From Anoplolepis gracilipes (Eukaryota; Arthropoda; Insecta; Hymenoptera; Formicidae), in assembly GCF_047496725.1 (NCBI RefSeq), contig NC_132977.1, forward strand, positions 1,893,001 through 1,957,000: 64,000 nt of DNA, in the 5' to 3' direction. Positions 36,151 through 49,800 of the stretch are shown here, one piece after another. The translations under genes were made by a program, and so were the position numbers. The notes below the pieces were generated by a model that did no database searches, was not told where the DNA came from, and saw nothing but the letters and a program-made list of their open reading frames with translations. Each line of letters opens with the position of its first letter. Position 1 is the stretch's first letter.

Positions 36151-39100
36151 GCGGAAACCGACGTTTCTCGACAATGGGAGACCCGCGCGGTCGAGGATAA
36201 GCTTTTTTTCTTCTCGCTCCTGGTTCCCGGTGGTTGTCACTTTCATGACTGACACTGACGTCGTACTCCAGCGAAAGAAGGTGTCGATGGTAGAGTTAGA
36301 GATTGGAATAATGCGAGAGAAAATAGACGTGAGCTGGATCGCGATTCTTTATTGAGTAATGCACATGTAAGCGCTGGCTGAATTCATAGTTGGTTCATCA
36401 CTGACAATGAGTGCGGCAATTGTCAAAGTCTCCACGAGAGATACTCTTTCGGAAGATATCTTTTAACTCGCGGCAAAGCGGATTACGCTCATCTACGATG
36501 AAGGATCTTTTATAACTGCATTTTTTATTAGAGTGCATACATTGTATTCAATTCCGCATTTTTTATTCTTACACAGCGATGTCTCATCATAATCATTAGA
36601 TATCCGAGAGCTACACATTTTATAGAAAAATTTATTGCAACATATATGCAATTATATTGCATCTTATTAAAATTTCTAACAGTTAAGAAATTAAATTATT
36701 TCTACTTTTTGACTGTTCTATTTTATATAATTGTTAATTGTTACAACAATATAAATTTAATTTGATAAAATCGCTTTTATTTTGTTTTATTATCAATACA
36801 TTTCATTTGGATGAACCCCGATCGATTCTCAAACAAGCGAATTTGCGCTGGCAATCGAACGGCGAGAGCAACGCAAATTCCATCCGAAGTTCGTGGATTA
36901 AATCGCTTGCGCTATTCCGCCCTCGAGTTAATCCGATTACTTTCTTTGATTCGCGATTGCTCGCAGGCACGCACACCAGATTACCCTCCGATCGTTCCGT
37001 TCTAGGGCGATTCGCGTTGCTCGTGACATCACGATGGAACGCAGGACGTACGTACGGTCCTGCACCGATCTTGAGAAGTAGATTCGAAATTGCGGGCTGC
37101 CAGCAGTTGTTCCGGTTCGTACGCATGCAACTATCGAAACGAACGAGACGATAACGAAGAGAGCGACTTTGCCCCCCTGCGGCGATTAATTACTCGCAAG
37201 GGGTCCGAAGAAATGTCAGAAATTCGCACGCGCACCAAACGCTTTGTAACGACAAAATCGTTACTTCGTTTTGACCTTTATATAACTCCCGTAGCTCTCG
37301 TCAAATATGCGGACAATCGCGTGCTCCGCCGGTGGTAGCAAAGTAGTGGTTTGCCCTTTACTCTGAGTGCTCGTCGTGTTAAGGGTTTGCCAAGGATCAC
37401 CTGCTGCGTAACGTACTATAATAGTTGTATCTGTATGCGCAAGAATCTGCTAGTGCTCTATATATATAATATTGTAGTTATACTTGTTAGTTGTATAATA
37501 ATTATTTCTCTTTCAAATCCTTTCATCGATGCATATTCAAGATATAAACTAATGATATATTCAAAATCTAAGCATTTCACGTCGTGTATCAATTCAAATT
37601 GAACAAGTAAATCTTTATACATAGACGTTTTATCTATTCAAAGATTAAAGTATATCTCGGATCTGCCAATTAGAAAATCGACAGATATTATTTCTATCTC
37701 TAATTAAATTTATAATGCTTTTCGCATTTTATATGTTATTAAAATTATTAATATAATTATACTTGACTTTCTTTTGTATAATTGATGATTTGAAACATAA
37801 TTTGAACTTATTCCAGACTGGCTCTTATCGTTCCATGAATAATTGTTCGTTACGTGTCAACCCTCCGGCATAATTATTATCGTCGTTATTGTATCGCACG
37901 CACACAAGTTTATTTCTCGGCATTCGTTTGATCAATAGTTCGATCGCGTATTCAGCTCGCGGCGTCTTTTTCTTTTTTTTACAGAGAAAGGGAGGTAGTA
38001 TCTCGGTGCGATTTCAAGGAGGCGGCGACATTTCCGTCGTAATTCTCGTTTCGGAGCTGCTGGGTAAAACCACTAATGCCGCTTCCATTATAACGTCACA
38101 TTCGATTTGGCATACCGTTTTGGCGTACAACGGTGAGCACCCTCTCCCATGGGGCGGTTCGCGCGCGGTTTGCAGAGAGGCAGGAAGGGAACTCTGTTAT
38201 ATGTATCGAGATTCAAATTTCCGTGATGTAATTCCAAGACTACGCATATACAGTAGCGGCTCTCATTTGCATTCATTGGATTAAAAATAACCGCGTCGCT
38301 ACCCACGACTTATCCGCGTAAAGAGCACGAATGAACGTTTTAAATTAGACAAATAATAAGTTTCTTTATATGTAATATTAAATAGGATTTTATTTATATA
38401 ACTAAATCGTAATATTATAATTTTATGCGAATAAATGAAAGAAAATTGAATATAATTAATAGAGTATTATATATGTATATATACTAAATATGTATATAAA
38501 TCATTTGATTTCCAGTATAGAAAAAATTGACTTTAGAATGACGGAAATATTTTAAAACCAATTCGTATCATGTTGCGTGTAATTTATAAAATTTATCAAT
38601 AATCCAGACTAAGCGCCATAATTTTTTTCCCAGCGGCTCGACTTTCTCTGATTTTCTTTCATCTCACATCTTCAATTTTTCGTCTGTCAAGCGGTCCGCG
38701 CACGCGGGGCAAAGTCATGCGATATTGCAGCGAGTTTCTTGAAAAGGATGCAGTGGCGCATCCCATTTCACACGGATGATATTTAACGCTCATGCGAACT
38801 GTGCAAAGGTGATTCGAGGAAAACAACCTCAAAGGAAGATGAATGAAACTTCGTGGATTATGTATGGAGGGAAAAAATTGTGGCAAAAAGATAGTGCGAG
38901 AAAAAGAAAGAAAGTGAAATCGTAATAAAAAATCGGGGATGTGAATTAAAGATGTAAGGTAAAGCCGGATAAAGAAAGAACGATTGCATGGTAGAAAAGA
39001 AATTGTAAAGCATCACTTCGATATATAAAATGTTGAGAAAGAAAGTAGCGTGACACGAGAAAGCACACATATCCTTTTTAATCCTTTAATTCGACATTGC

Positions 39101-42100
39101 TTTGCGACTCTCCCTTTTCATCTGTTGCAGTCATGAACTTTCAAGCCGATAACATGTCGACGACAAAAAGTACAAGTTGCAAAGTGAATGAAATCTGTCG
39201 CTTTATAGAAATCTATGTGTAAAATTATCAATATGGAATTTGAAAAAACAATTCTATGTCTTTTATTTATAAAGATAATTTGCTAAACATATGATTTCCT
39301 TATTAATGAATATGTGATAGAAATAATGCTTAACAATTCTTAACTTAAAATATCAATATATTAAGTCGATTTAATAATTATTTTAAAATAATTTCATCAC
39401 GCGTCATCACGTTTCTTCGAAAAAACACGTTTAAGAAAAGCAAAATCACGCGAAAACACTCGACGAGATCTTATCAATATAATAGATATATGTATATATA
39501 TATATATATATATATAAAATAGCAATACTCTTTCCTACCGACAGAGATAGCGGTTGCATTTTTGTAATGGATTTCGCGTCGCAATCATCAAGGAGTAAAA
39601 AAAAAGCAAGAACACACAGAAAGTGAAGAATATGACGGTAAAAAGAACTGTGGCAAGAGTCAATGTGCCATCATTGATTCTGCGTGGAATCATAGTGCGG
39701 AACGAAACATTTCAAAACATTTCAACGCGATATCTTTTAAGAAAATTATATGACTTTTACGTTAGTGTTTTCCTTACCATATTGTTTTTCCTTTCACGTT
39801 TGCACAAAGCGAATTAAAGAATTAAGGAAAGTGCATGATATTTTTCTCTTCAAAATTTTTCAATATAGAATGCAAATATTTTTAGCAGCTCAAATATTTA
39901 ATCTCATATTATTTACGATAAATGATAACTGTCTGTTATCAATTATATTTTCTTGACTGATATCTTTGTGATTGAGTCTCAATGTACAATAAATATCAAT
40001 TTTCAATTTGGACATGACTTTACAAAATAATCTTAATATTAATCTAATTTATCTTTTAAATGATTAAATAATATGTCAGCATTAATCTTTAAATAAAGTA
40101 TAAAATATAGTCTTACATAGTGTATACACAATAAGCTAATATAAATAATATTTACATAGAATTTAAATTGAGTTGAATTAAATCCAAAATGGTTGATTTA
40201 TTATGAAAAATACGCTTTACTTTTAAATATTCAACGTACTTTATTATCGCGCAAATAAACGGTAGGATATAAAAACACGCATTCTGACAGCGAGGAACGT
40301 ACATATACATACACTCGAGATCATACATACGCAAAGTATTTACATATGTAATACAAGCACGCAATATCCGTGAATACGAGACTGAGAAAAAAAGACCGAG
40401 ACGAGTAAAACCGCAGTTCTTTCCAGTAATTAAAAATTACGCAGTCGACACCCCTATGTGTCAAAGCGCACGGCTTCGTTAATATATTCAGTTGTGGCTT
40501 TGGTCTTATAAGAAGACATAACAAAGTCAAGGTTGATTTCTATTTTTTTCTTTTTCTTCTCCATCTCTTTTTTCTTTTCTTTTTCATTTATGTCCGAAAC
40601 TTTGTTTTTTTCATCGCGAAAAATTTTGTAAATTTTATTCTCATTAGGAAACGAATGATGTTTCCGTGAAATTGTATTACGCGCATAATATTTCATGTTT
40701 TTTTAAATAAATTCTTTTAAAGTTTCCGCTTTAATGTTATTTAGAGTTCTTTTAATATAAAATAATAATTCGCATGTTTTGCTAAAGTAAGCGATATTTT
40801 TTTACAAAGAATTGGTTTAGTAATATGAAAACAAATTGCAATAAAAATATTGTTAATTGTTAAATCATTATTCTAGTTTCTAATAGTTTTAATACTTATT
40901 ATCAAGACACTACATTTTGTATATATATTTCTATAGTCATATTTGTTTGATAAGAAAACAAGTTATATTATATTTAAATTCTATGCAGAATTATCTAAAT
41001 TGGTTAAAGACTTAAAAAATCCAAAATAAGTAAAAAATATCCAGATCCTGGAGTTGACGATTTAACGAGCCATTTCCACGTTCTAAAATCATGCTACGAG
41101 AGCACGCGTTTCTTTCTTCGTAGCTTTGTCGCTACGATAAGGCTGGAATAACAAACAGGCTGGAGAAGACGATTCCGGAACGTGGATTATTTTTCGACAT
41201 CGTCATAAAACTGTCTGGAACATCGTCTAGCGATCATCACTTTGAGACTTGAACATGCTGCTCGATACATAATACACTATGTTGCTTACCATATAATGCT
41301 TACAAGAAAGAACAACAAATGGTCACTTTACGTGACCCTTTTGAGCATTCATACGAAAGATATCTCCATAAATAATAGAATAATTCAATTATATGAAAAA
41401 CAATTGTGTGTATGACAAATCTTAGAAGCAAATTAATAAAGATTATGCGGAAAAATTGAAAAAAGATAAGTGACTATAATAAATTAATAAGGCGCGAAAA
41501 AATTAAAATAAACGATTATATTATCTAAAGTCCATGAAAATTTTATAATTTTATCTATTAATTTCGCAATATTTCAGTCTAATTGCTAATAAAATTAAAT
41601 ATTCGCAATAATTGTTATTTGTGGAACTTTAATGAAGGACGTTGATAGAATGATTTGTCTGTATTTGGCTGTACTTCATTATCATGTTTTATGATAATGT
41701 TCATCACACGTAACGATATATTATGACTTGCGAGGTGATAGAATGTTTACACGCTTCAGGCATATGTTGAAGGTAAACGAGAAGCTCGATTAAACATGTT
41801 ACTTGTGCAATCAATACATTGGCTTCTCGTTGTTTGGCAAGGGAACTAACGCTAAGGCAGTGAAAATGAAATATGAAGTATGAGAGACTTTCCGCGCAAG
41901 TTTTATCGTTAATTTTGCTAGAAAAATTAGTAACGCGACAAAACTAGAATGCGCGATACCTTATCACATGCTCTAATTCCTTGCTATCAGCGGCCAGCAC
42001 AATGAACGACCTATATCGACGCGATCGCTTACTTGCAATTTTCCACTTTAATGAAACTTGCCACTTCGATAAGTCACTTCATACGATCCACATATACGCC

Positions 42101-45100
42101 GGCTTAAATTTAGGTGCCTGTTGAGGACATTGTTTTAGTTTTGAAGCGCATCAAGAAACGCATTTGCGAAACGCAATCGAGTGATAAAACAAAAATAGGC
42201 TAATATGTGATACAAAAATAGAAGAAAATATAACAAATCTATCAAAATGCGTAAAGAGAAACTTTGCTTTATCAATGTGATATATGTATATATTTTTTAT
42301 ATCTTGCGAAACATATTTTAAACAATATATTATTGAAGGCTTATATGATTAAAACTGCATTTTCTTTTGCAGCATTACACAACAAAATCAATTTAACGAT
42401 AATGCAATTAATTGAGTGTTTTTTTTTTCATTGGGATTAGATAGTAATTAATTGTGATGACTGCGTAAATTTGCAACGTATAATTCCGAGCGAAATGCAA
42501 AAGCTTATATGGTTGCTATTGGTTAATAATTATTGATCGTATCTTGATCTCCGGGAGGGCGTTAATTTTTTCGCGACGAAGGAAAAACTCGTATAGCGAG
42601 AACTCGATACTCGTCCTCCGACCCTTCTTCTTCTACGGCAATCGTTATATAATGTTTCGCCTTAATTGCGGATTCAAACCCCAGCCATCCGCGCGACAGG
42701 GCTGCCGTCGCTGTCGGTGATACACTTTTAATTGCATCCAAATTTACAATTCAGATTTGTCAGACTCAAATCGCACGTTCGGTCCCTCGCGCACACATCC
42801 TAAATTCGCCCGAGTGCATGAGCCAAAATATGACACATTGCGTTCGGCAGCGATACGCGCGCGGCTTTCAATCGATGGATTAACTGAAAAAAAGAACGGT
42901 TTCATAAAAGTGCGGATACATTGACGCGGATATTGTAACAATATTGTTCTACTGGATATCCTCGTCCGGAAACGAGAATACAATACGTTTGTTATTAATC
43001 TATTCTGGTTTACTATGAACAAAATTAAAACGCTTTTTCTATCTCTTTCTCTTTTTTCGAAAATGCATCTTTTTAAAATTTAGATTTAATTTAAAACGAA
43101 AATGATATTTTCGATGATTGCATCTTATTAAAATTATTATAAAATTTTTATTGCATAAAACTATTTCTATATTAATATATAAAGTAATCCAATTTTGCTG
43201 CAAGAGGTACACGTGTCTCATCATCCTCATACGTGATTGGCATTTATGTTTTTCCAGATAACACCGGTTCTTTAACTTTGTGTACGGAGGATATAACGGA
43301 AAAGTTTGCGGAGCTAGAAGAGAAAACGATTACATTTTATTCAAGTCTGAACTTTCTAGCCGCTCATTTTAGAATTAATTTATCGTGGCTCTTCGAAATA
43401 AAATTTTGCGTTGAACAAATAATTTAATAAAAACAGATCTACGATTTAATAACTATAAACATGACAATGAGAGTAAAAAAATTTCCATCCTTTAACTTTG
43501 TCAAAAAAAAATCAACGTACTTTTAAAAGCGTTTACATTTGGCAATAAAAAATCAATAGATAACTAATAACTGTCACAGTAAGACCTTTTCATGAAATAT
43601 CGCGCGAGATGCGGTGGTGAATGTTCGAGCAACGTAATTCTTGGCCGTCTTTCTTATCACTTTTCCAATATGCTCAGCACACGCTACCGTCCGCCTGATA
43701 AGATGGCGAGAGGTACAAGCATCGTACCGGATGGGAACTCGATCGAGTGGCCGATTCTCCTTTTGAAGGAGCCGACCGCGCTTCTCCATCGCCGCGGCAG
43801 CGGCGCATTCTCTCCTCTTCTTTTCGAGCCCCTTTGGCAGTGTAACGGGGAGCCAAAGACGTTCTCGACGGGTGTTGCCATGACACCGTGAAACCTACAT
43901 CCACGTCGAAATCTCTCTCTCCTTCGGAACCGCGCACATTTTTCCCCCGCGGCGGTCTCTTTCCCGAGGATCTGGCGTTTCTCCGATAGGCATCTAAATG
44001 AGCGAGGGTAACGCGCATCGTCGAATTGTATGAATTGTGTATGAATTGTATCTATTCATTGAATCATACATCTTGAACGGAATGTTACCGTAATAAAAAC
44101 CCTCACAACCTGAATTATTCTCAAAAACACAATGCACAATCTACAATCATTATGGACTTGCTCGCCGGGCGAGCTATTCCATTAGACGAAATTTACCACG
44201 ATGTGCGATCATCATTCGCGGTTTAAAGGAAGCTACTTAATTCTTTCTGGCACGAGTAGCAAGCATTGGTGCCCATTTGAAAATGCAACTTGGCTGCGTG
44301 CCAGCAATTTCTCCAGTTCTCTCTTCTATTTCTCGACTTTTACTGCAGGACGATGTGCTTCTTCTTTCCGTTTCTCAATGTTTCCACTCCGACGTCCGCA
44401 GCTCGGTGCATTTTACAATTGCTCCCGAAGAAGTCTGAATCTGTTTGATCGCCATGGAACTTTATCCACTATTTATTTTTTTGCTTCGTCTGTCGTAATT
44501 TATCGATAGCAACTTTACTTTTATCGTTACGCAATCTAACTGATCGAGTCTCCGGTATTTGGTTAAAGCAATGTTTTTAAATATATTTTTAAGCTAATAC
44601 AATAAATACGTACGCGATATTCTTCTTACAAGTTTGCAAGTAATTTTTCTTAATGGAAGAAATTTCACGGTAGCGCTTTATACTTGCATCAAGAAAAAAT
44701 TTGAATAAAATTATTCTTATTAAGCCTAAACAGTTAAATTGATATCAAATTGTCATTAGAATGCAATTTTAATATAACCTAAGTATGTGTATAATACACA
44801 CTTGTTAAATAATAAATTTCTTTCTATTTCTATTGCAAAAGTTTTTGCAGTTATTTAAAGAATAATAAACGTTCACAAGTTTCTACCATATTTGAGATGG
44901 CGTTGTCGCGTTTTACTGCAACCGCGCAAATAAATCTTGAGCCTATTCCAGCGGTCAAGTTTAAAACCGCGAAACTATTTTGCGTCTGGACGCGAGAAAT
45001 TTATCTCTTTCCTCCGCAAAAACACTCATACTTGTAAAGAACGCCGCGAATGAATCTCTGGATTTTTCCCTCCTATGAAAATTTGCCGATGTACGCGCTG

Positions 45101-45522
45101 AAATTTACGACTGCAGAAATTTACCGGAAAGCGTGGCCCGCCGGCTATCCTTTCCGAACGATAAATTCCTTGGACTTTATCCAGCCACGTTTATCCGTGA
45201 TTGTCTTACGCATAGTTTGTTCTACTTTAGTTTGCTCTTTCGCCGCTCCGTTGATTCCTTACCGTTTCTCCTACGTCGTGCGTTACCGACGACGCAATAT
45301 TTCGTCGCGCTAACCCTCGAGCGAAGTGGAACAAGCTGAAACAAATTTCATCTCAAGCTGGATCGCACCTCTCTGATGCGTTCCAGCGTAAAACCTGACT
45401 GAGGAAAGAGAAGAAAGAATCACACACAGAGTCTTTTCGTTTTTATTTAAGTGAAAATGTATAATTTATTAAGGCGCTCTCATAAATCTCAATTTCTTTT
45501 CCTCGTAAATTTTTATGTCACG

Positions 45523-45526
<4 letters not shown>

Positions 45527-45582
<56 letters not shown>
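45527..45582. repeat. (TA)n microsatellite, about 27 units
   Basis: A perfect uninterrupted TA run in non-coding sequence, the longest of the TA arrays in this window. Confidence 0.92.
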
Positions 45583-45588
<6 letters not shown>

Positions 45589-46699
45589 AAAAATAAAGTA
45601 AAGACTGTTAAAAAATATATATAAAAAAATGGAAAATTACACGTAAATGTGATAGATATATCGTGATATATAGATGTGTATAAAAGTCAAAGGCTCTTTG
45701 TAAATCCAACTAGTTTACAAAAGGTTTAAACTTTTTATATTATGTAAAAAAAGTCTTGCTCTTTTGGCTTTAATAAAAAGATTTTGCAAAAGCTGATAAC
45801 ATATACATATATCATATCGATAAATGTAAAATAAAATCGTGTTATATATAATTAAAATTCTTTAAGCATTTAATAAGTATAAGAGGACAGTTTTCTGTAA
45901 TACAGAGATAACTTTGCATATTCTTGACAATAAATACACGATATGATACATTGAAACATTATTTATAGCATTATAGAGATATTATCCTCAGCTATGATAT
46001 TTTAGAGTATGTATACGCGAATCACTCCCAGGTGTAGATATCCTCTTCAGGTTCTTTAAAAGAAATATCATCTCTAACACGATGCACTCTTTGCGCGAAC
46101 GATTGTAATACACCTTCAAGGGGGATGTACGCTCCGCGATCATCGTAAAGAGTCGAACGGAGACACGAGAGAGGGCGAAGTCCTCCCGTTCCGGAAAAAA
46201 CCTCGCCGACGAGCAGAGGAAAAGGAGGAGGAAAAAGAGATACACACAGAACGACAAACGCGCGAGAAAGAAATTCCCATTACTTTGGCGCCGGCGACGT
46301 CTACAACCCTACCGCTCGCGTCTTCCTCTTCTTCCGCTTCCTGCTCGCAACCCCTCCCTGCCGCCTTGGCCTCCTCCGCCTCTTCGTCGTCGTCCTCGTA
46401 GGTTTCTCCCCTAGCAAGGGAATAAGTGCGAGAGAGGGAGAGAGAGAGAGAGAGAGAGAGGGGGTGGGAGGGGGAAACTGTGATCCACGCATGTGCCAGA
46501 GCCATTCTATCGATTTCTCTGTTTCGCATGGTACTCACAGGGAGTCTCCGGTGTGTCGTGTCGCGTCCGCGCTTCTCCCGCCGCACTAAACGCGCCACCC
46601 AAAACAGCCTCGCGTATATGGTCGTCACCAGGTTTCCTTTTCAAGGTTAACCCTCGCTCGCCATCTACGTGTCAAATAAACGTCGCTCCGTTGCGGGAT

Positions 46700-46897
46700 T
46701 AGAACTTTTCAAGTGACCTTCGCGCGACCTGTTGTCCCGTGTTGTTTCGGTTGTGCGTCGCGATTGTGCGAGTGACCGAGAGACAGTTTTTCAAAGGAAC
46801 ACCGGGATCACGAAGGCAACACGAGCGAGAATATCTGCCATCGTGTGAGACCGGCGAGTATCCCGAACAAGATCGTAGCACATACTTTTACTTTCCG
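46700..46897 (+). other. Candidate + strand first exon (donor at 46898)
   Basis: A CpG-rich stretch ends at CCG|GTGAGT, a strong 5' splice site. A frame from ATG 46739 remains open for 53 codons to the donor in phase 0 but matches no family I know. It could be a 5' UTR or lncRNA first exon. The 5' limit is arbitrary. Confidence 0.2.
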
Positions 46898-49800
46898 GTG
46901 AGTAGACGTTTCGAAAGAGTCTCTGTTGCTCTGATAATTTCAATAAATTCAAGGAAATTTTCATGGCTGGAAAGACGATAATAATCTTTGCATGTATTCT
47001 TGATAATTATTTAGATGCTCCTTTTTCCGTATATGCGATGTCGAAACGTGATTTCATCGAAATTATAGCAGTAGAAGATTGAGAATACAAAGTTGAGGAT
47101 TATCGGTTGACAGTCTTCAAACATCGAAGTATACTTTTATGTAAGTTATGTGGTGTTTCGTACCACACGACTGTTTGACAACACATTTTTTAGTTGTCAC
47201 GTATTAGCATCAGTTAGCGGTAGAAGAATTTCTTTTCGCTCGACAATACCAAAAGGTCGACGATACATAAATATACAGTCCTTGGAATTTGAATTTGTTT
47301 AACGGATTATGTTGTGTCTGTTACCGGTTGTGAGAAATTTCGACTTGTTTATTAATAAGTACAAGAGGGCATTTTTTTAATTTTAAAAGTTTATCATAAA
47401 GCAACAAAAATACATTGTATTTTTCTCATATCACATTGAATTTATATTAACAATATGAATTTATAATAATACATAATAATAAATTAATTTATATTGATGA
47501 ATAATATATTAATATAAATATAATCGATCATTCACTCATCACGTTATAATCTCAGTTTCATTATATAAAAATATTTTCGTTCAAAAAGTTCATATCCAAC
47601 AGTTAACATTAATTTATAATAAATTTAGAATTTTTTATAATAGTGAGAAATGAAGAGAAGAAAAATACGTAAAACAAATATCAGTTCTTGAATCGGCATT
47701 TAAAAATATATTTTACGCACCAAGTTTTACTCATTTATTCATTATCAGTTATTCACCGAGGGTTTTACAAATCTTTTTACAAACTGCCACCGTGTATAGA
47801 TTTCATTTACATTTTAACTGTCTTCCCGACCAAATGCGATTTAACGGCATCGTTAATAACAAAGTTCTCGCCGTATTCAATCGCTGTACAATGGCACGCG
47901 ACAATTTTTCTCGACGAATACCGTTACAAATACGTGAGGCTGTTAGCTTAGCCGTGAGCGACGTTAGCCGACAATATAGTTTGTTTTTACGGCACTTTTT
48001 TCCCTCCTTCTTCCATCCTCGATAAGCGCCGTTATCTTTCACCGCGTGGATAATCCAAAGGATCGTTTTAGCTCTTTAGGAACGAGCCGACTCTAACTGC
48101 GGGCGCGCGTTATCAATGAACAGACGATGCATTCGAGCAAACGTGCAGCGAATAAGCCTCGTCGTACTTGTTACACAAATCGCATCCAAAAAAGACTTTT
48201 ATCTCTCGCTCTTTCTTTTCCGCGTTGCCTCTCTTGTCAACCGATCGGAGCAACCGAGAGACTGCATCGTTCATTTATCCACTCTTTTTAACACCTCCAT
48301 CTCTTGTACGCACGTACACGTGAGAAACATATTCTCGGTGCTAGGTAATTCGAGACCAATTTGAATTGACGTACCGCACCGTTAGAGGAAAGTAATTACA
48401 AGGTGGCGAACTCTGCGGGAGAGAGCGATGGACTTCACCGTGTGGATCGTAGGATATGTACCACCAACCTGTCCACCTGTGTAATCTATGCGACGAGCGT
48501 ACGTGGCGCACGTGTGCCCGCCTAGCTACGCATATATTGTAGTTTGCGGTAACGTTGATTAAAATTACTATGCAAATTAGATGAAACCGGGAGATAGAGC
48601 GTGCGCGAGAGCCGGAACGGAGAGTAAGAAATAACGAAAAGCCAACTCTCTCTCTCTCTCTCTTACTCTTCTTTAGAGAGAAGCTCGGCGATGCGGTCGT
48701 TAACGTTTTTAGTAGCTTGTCTACAAATTTTGTCGCCGTCCGCACGATAAGCGGCTTGCTCTTAAACGGCGCTGCGACACAGATAAAAAGTGGTCTTAAT
48801 CTTCAGTGTGCTGTGCCGGCTGTAATTTGATTATGTGAATATTCCCTCATTTTTCCTGCATATTATAATTGTCTCGATAATTTTAATATGGGACATTTTT
48901 AATTATTAATAAATGTATTAATACAAGAGCTATTTTATTGAATGCATTATTGTTGAAAATATTTTTTGCGTTGATTTTCTTTTAAATTTTAAATATTAAT
49001 AAGCAACATTTTCTCTTGATAACTTTTTCATCGATAATTTACGATGATAGAGCTTATGTTTTAATAACATGTTCAGCTTACTATAGATTTGAAATAGAAT
49101 TTTTGTCTTCAATTTTGTTATAAATATTATATAGATTATTGAGAAAATAATATACACATAATTAATTCCTCAAATGAAAATAAAAATAATGATGAGAAAA
49201 ATATTACAACTTGTATGCAGTGACAATGATTAAATTTGATCTCTATACAAGTTCATTTCTTTCTTTTATGCTTCGATTCGGGCTTCTCTATTTGATTTCT
49301 ATTTAGATACCAAGAACGTAAGAACATTTTTTATATTGTCTCGGCGACTCGTAGCCCCCATCGATTTCATGAACGGAGGAACGCATGATTCCTTACTGTC
49401 AATTCGGGCACTCGCAAGAGAGGAATGCACCTTCTCGCTAGATCGAGAGGAAGCATCGCGATTCCTCAACAAGCAGCGAGTGGCGTACAAGGCACGAGGG
49501 TAAGCTTCACCCTCGAGGCATGTGCGCGTAGGGCAGGCGAATTGATCGCGTTGGGGTAGAATCATCCATCACCGAGTGACAGTCCCGAGCTACCTACCTA
49601 CCTACCCTATCCCGCAATCCCCTTCGTCCCCTCGGCAGCTTTGCTTCTCCTTCGGCGAGAGGGACGAGGCGGCGAAGGGTGAAGGAAGGGTGAGTATAAC
49701 CGAGGCGGCGAGGGAGGATGATGGCAAATGGTGGCGACCTCCAACGACGGGCGACGAAGCAAGCGAGCAAACCCTCTCGACAATGCTCAAACTGATCCCA

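Larger units (their letters stand above)
33262..46099. other. Intergenic sequence: CpG-rich patches in an AT-rich background
   Basis: CpG-rich patches lie at about 33740-34260, 34640-35060, 35380-36350, 36830-37340, 42540-42880 and 43590-44010. The 35.4-36.4 kb patch has two GA arrays. Frames occur on both strands in each patch and none shows a known domain, so they are read as composition effects. A (TA)n array of about 55 bases lies at 45527-45582. Enhancers or non-coding transcripts are possible, but none can be recognised by eye. Confidence 0.5.

Noticed and set aside
42663..42690. tRNA T-arm-like sequence (GGTTTGAATCC on the minus strand)
   Set aside because: No flanking acceptor, D or anticodon stems could be drawn around it.
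46140..46628. 162-codon minus-strand frame with Leu-Ser and Glu runs
   Set aside because: Built from the GA array and surrounding purine-rich sequence; frames on both strands overlap it.
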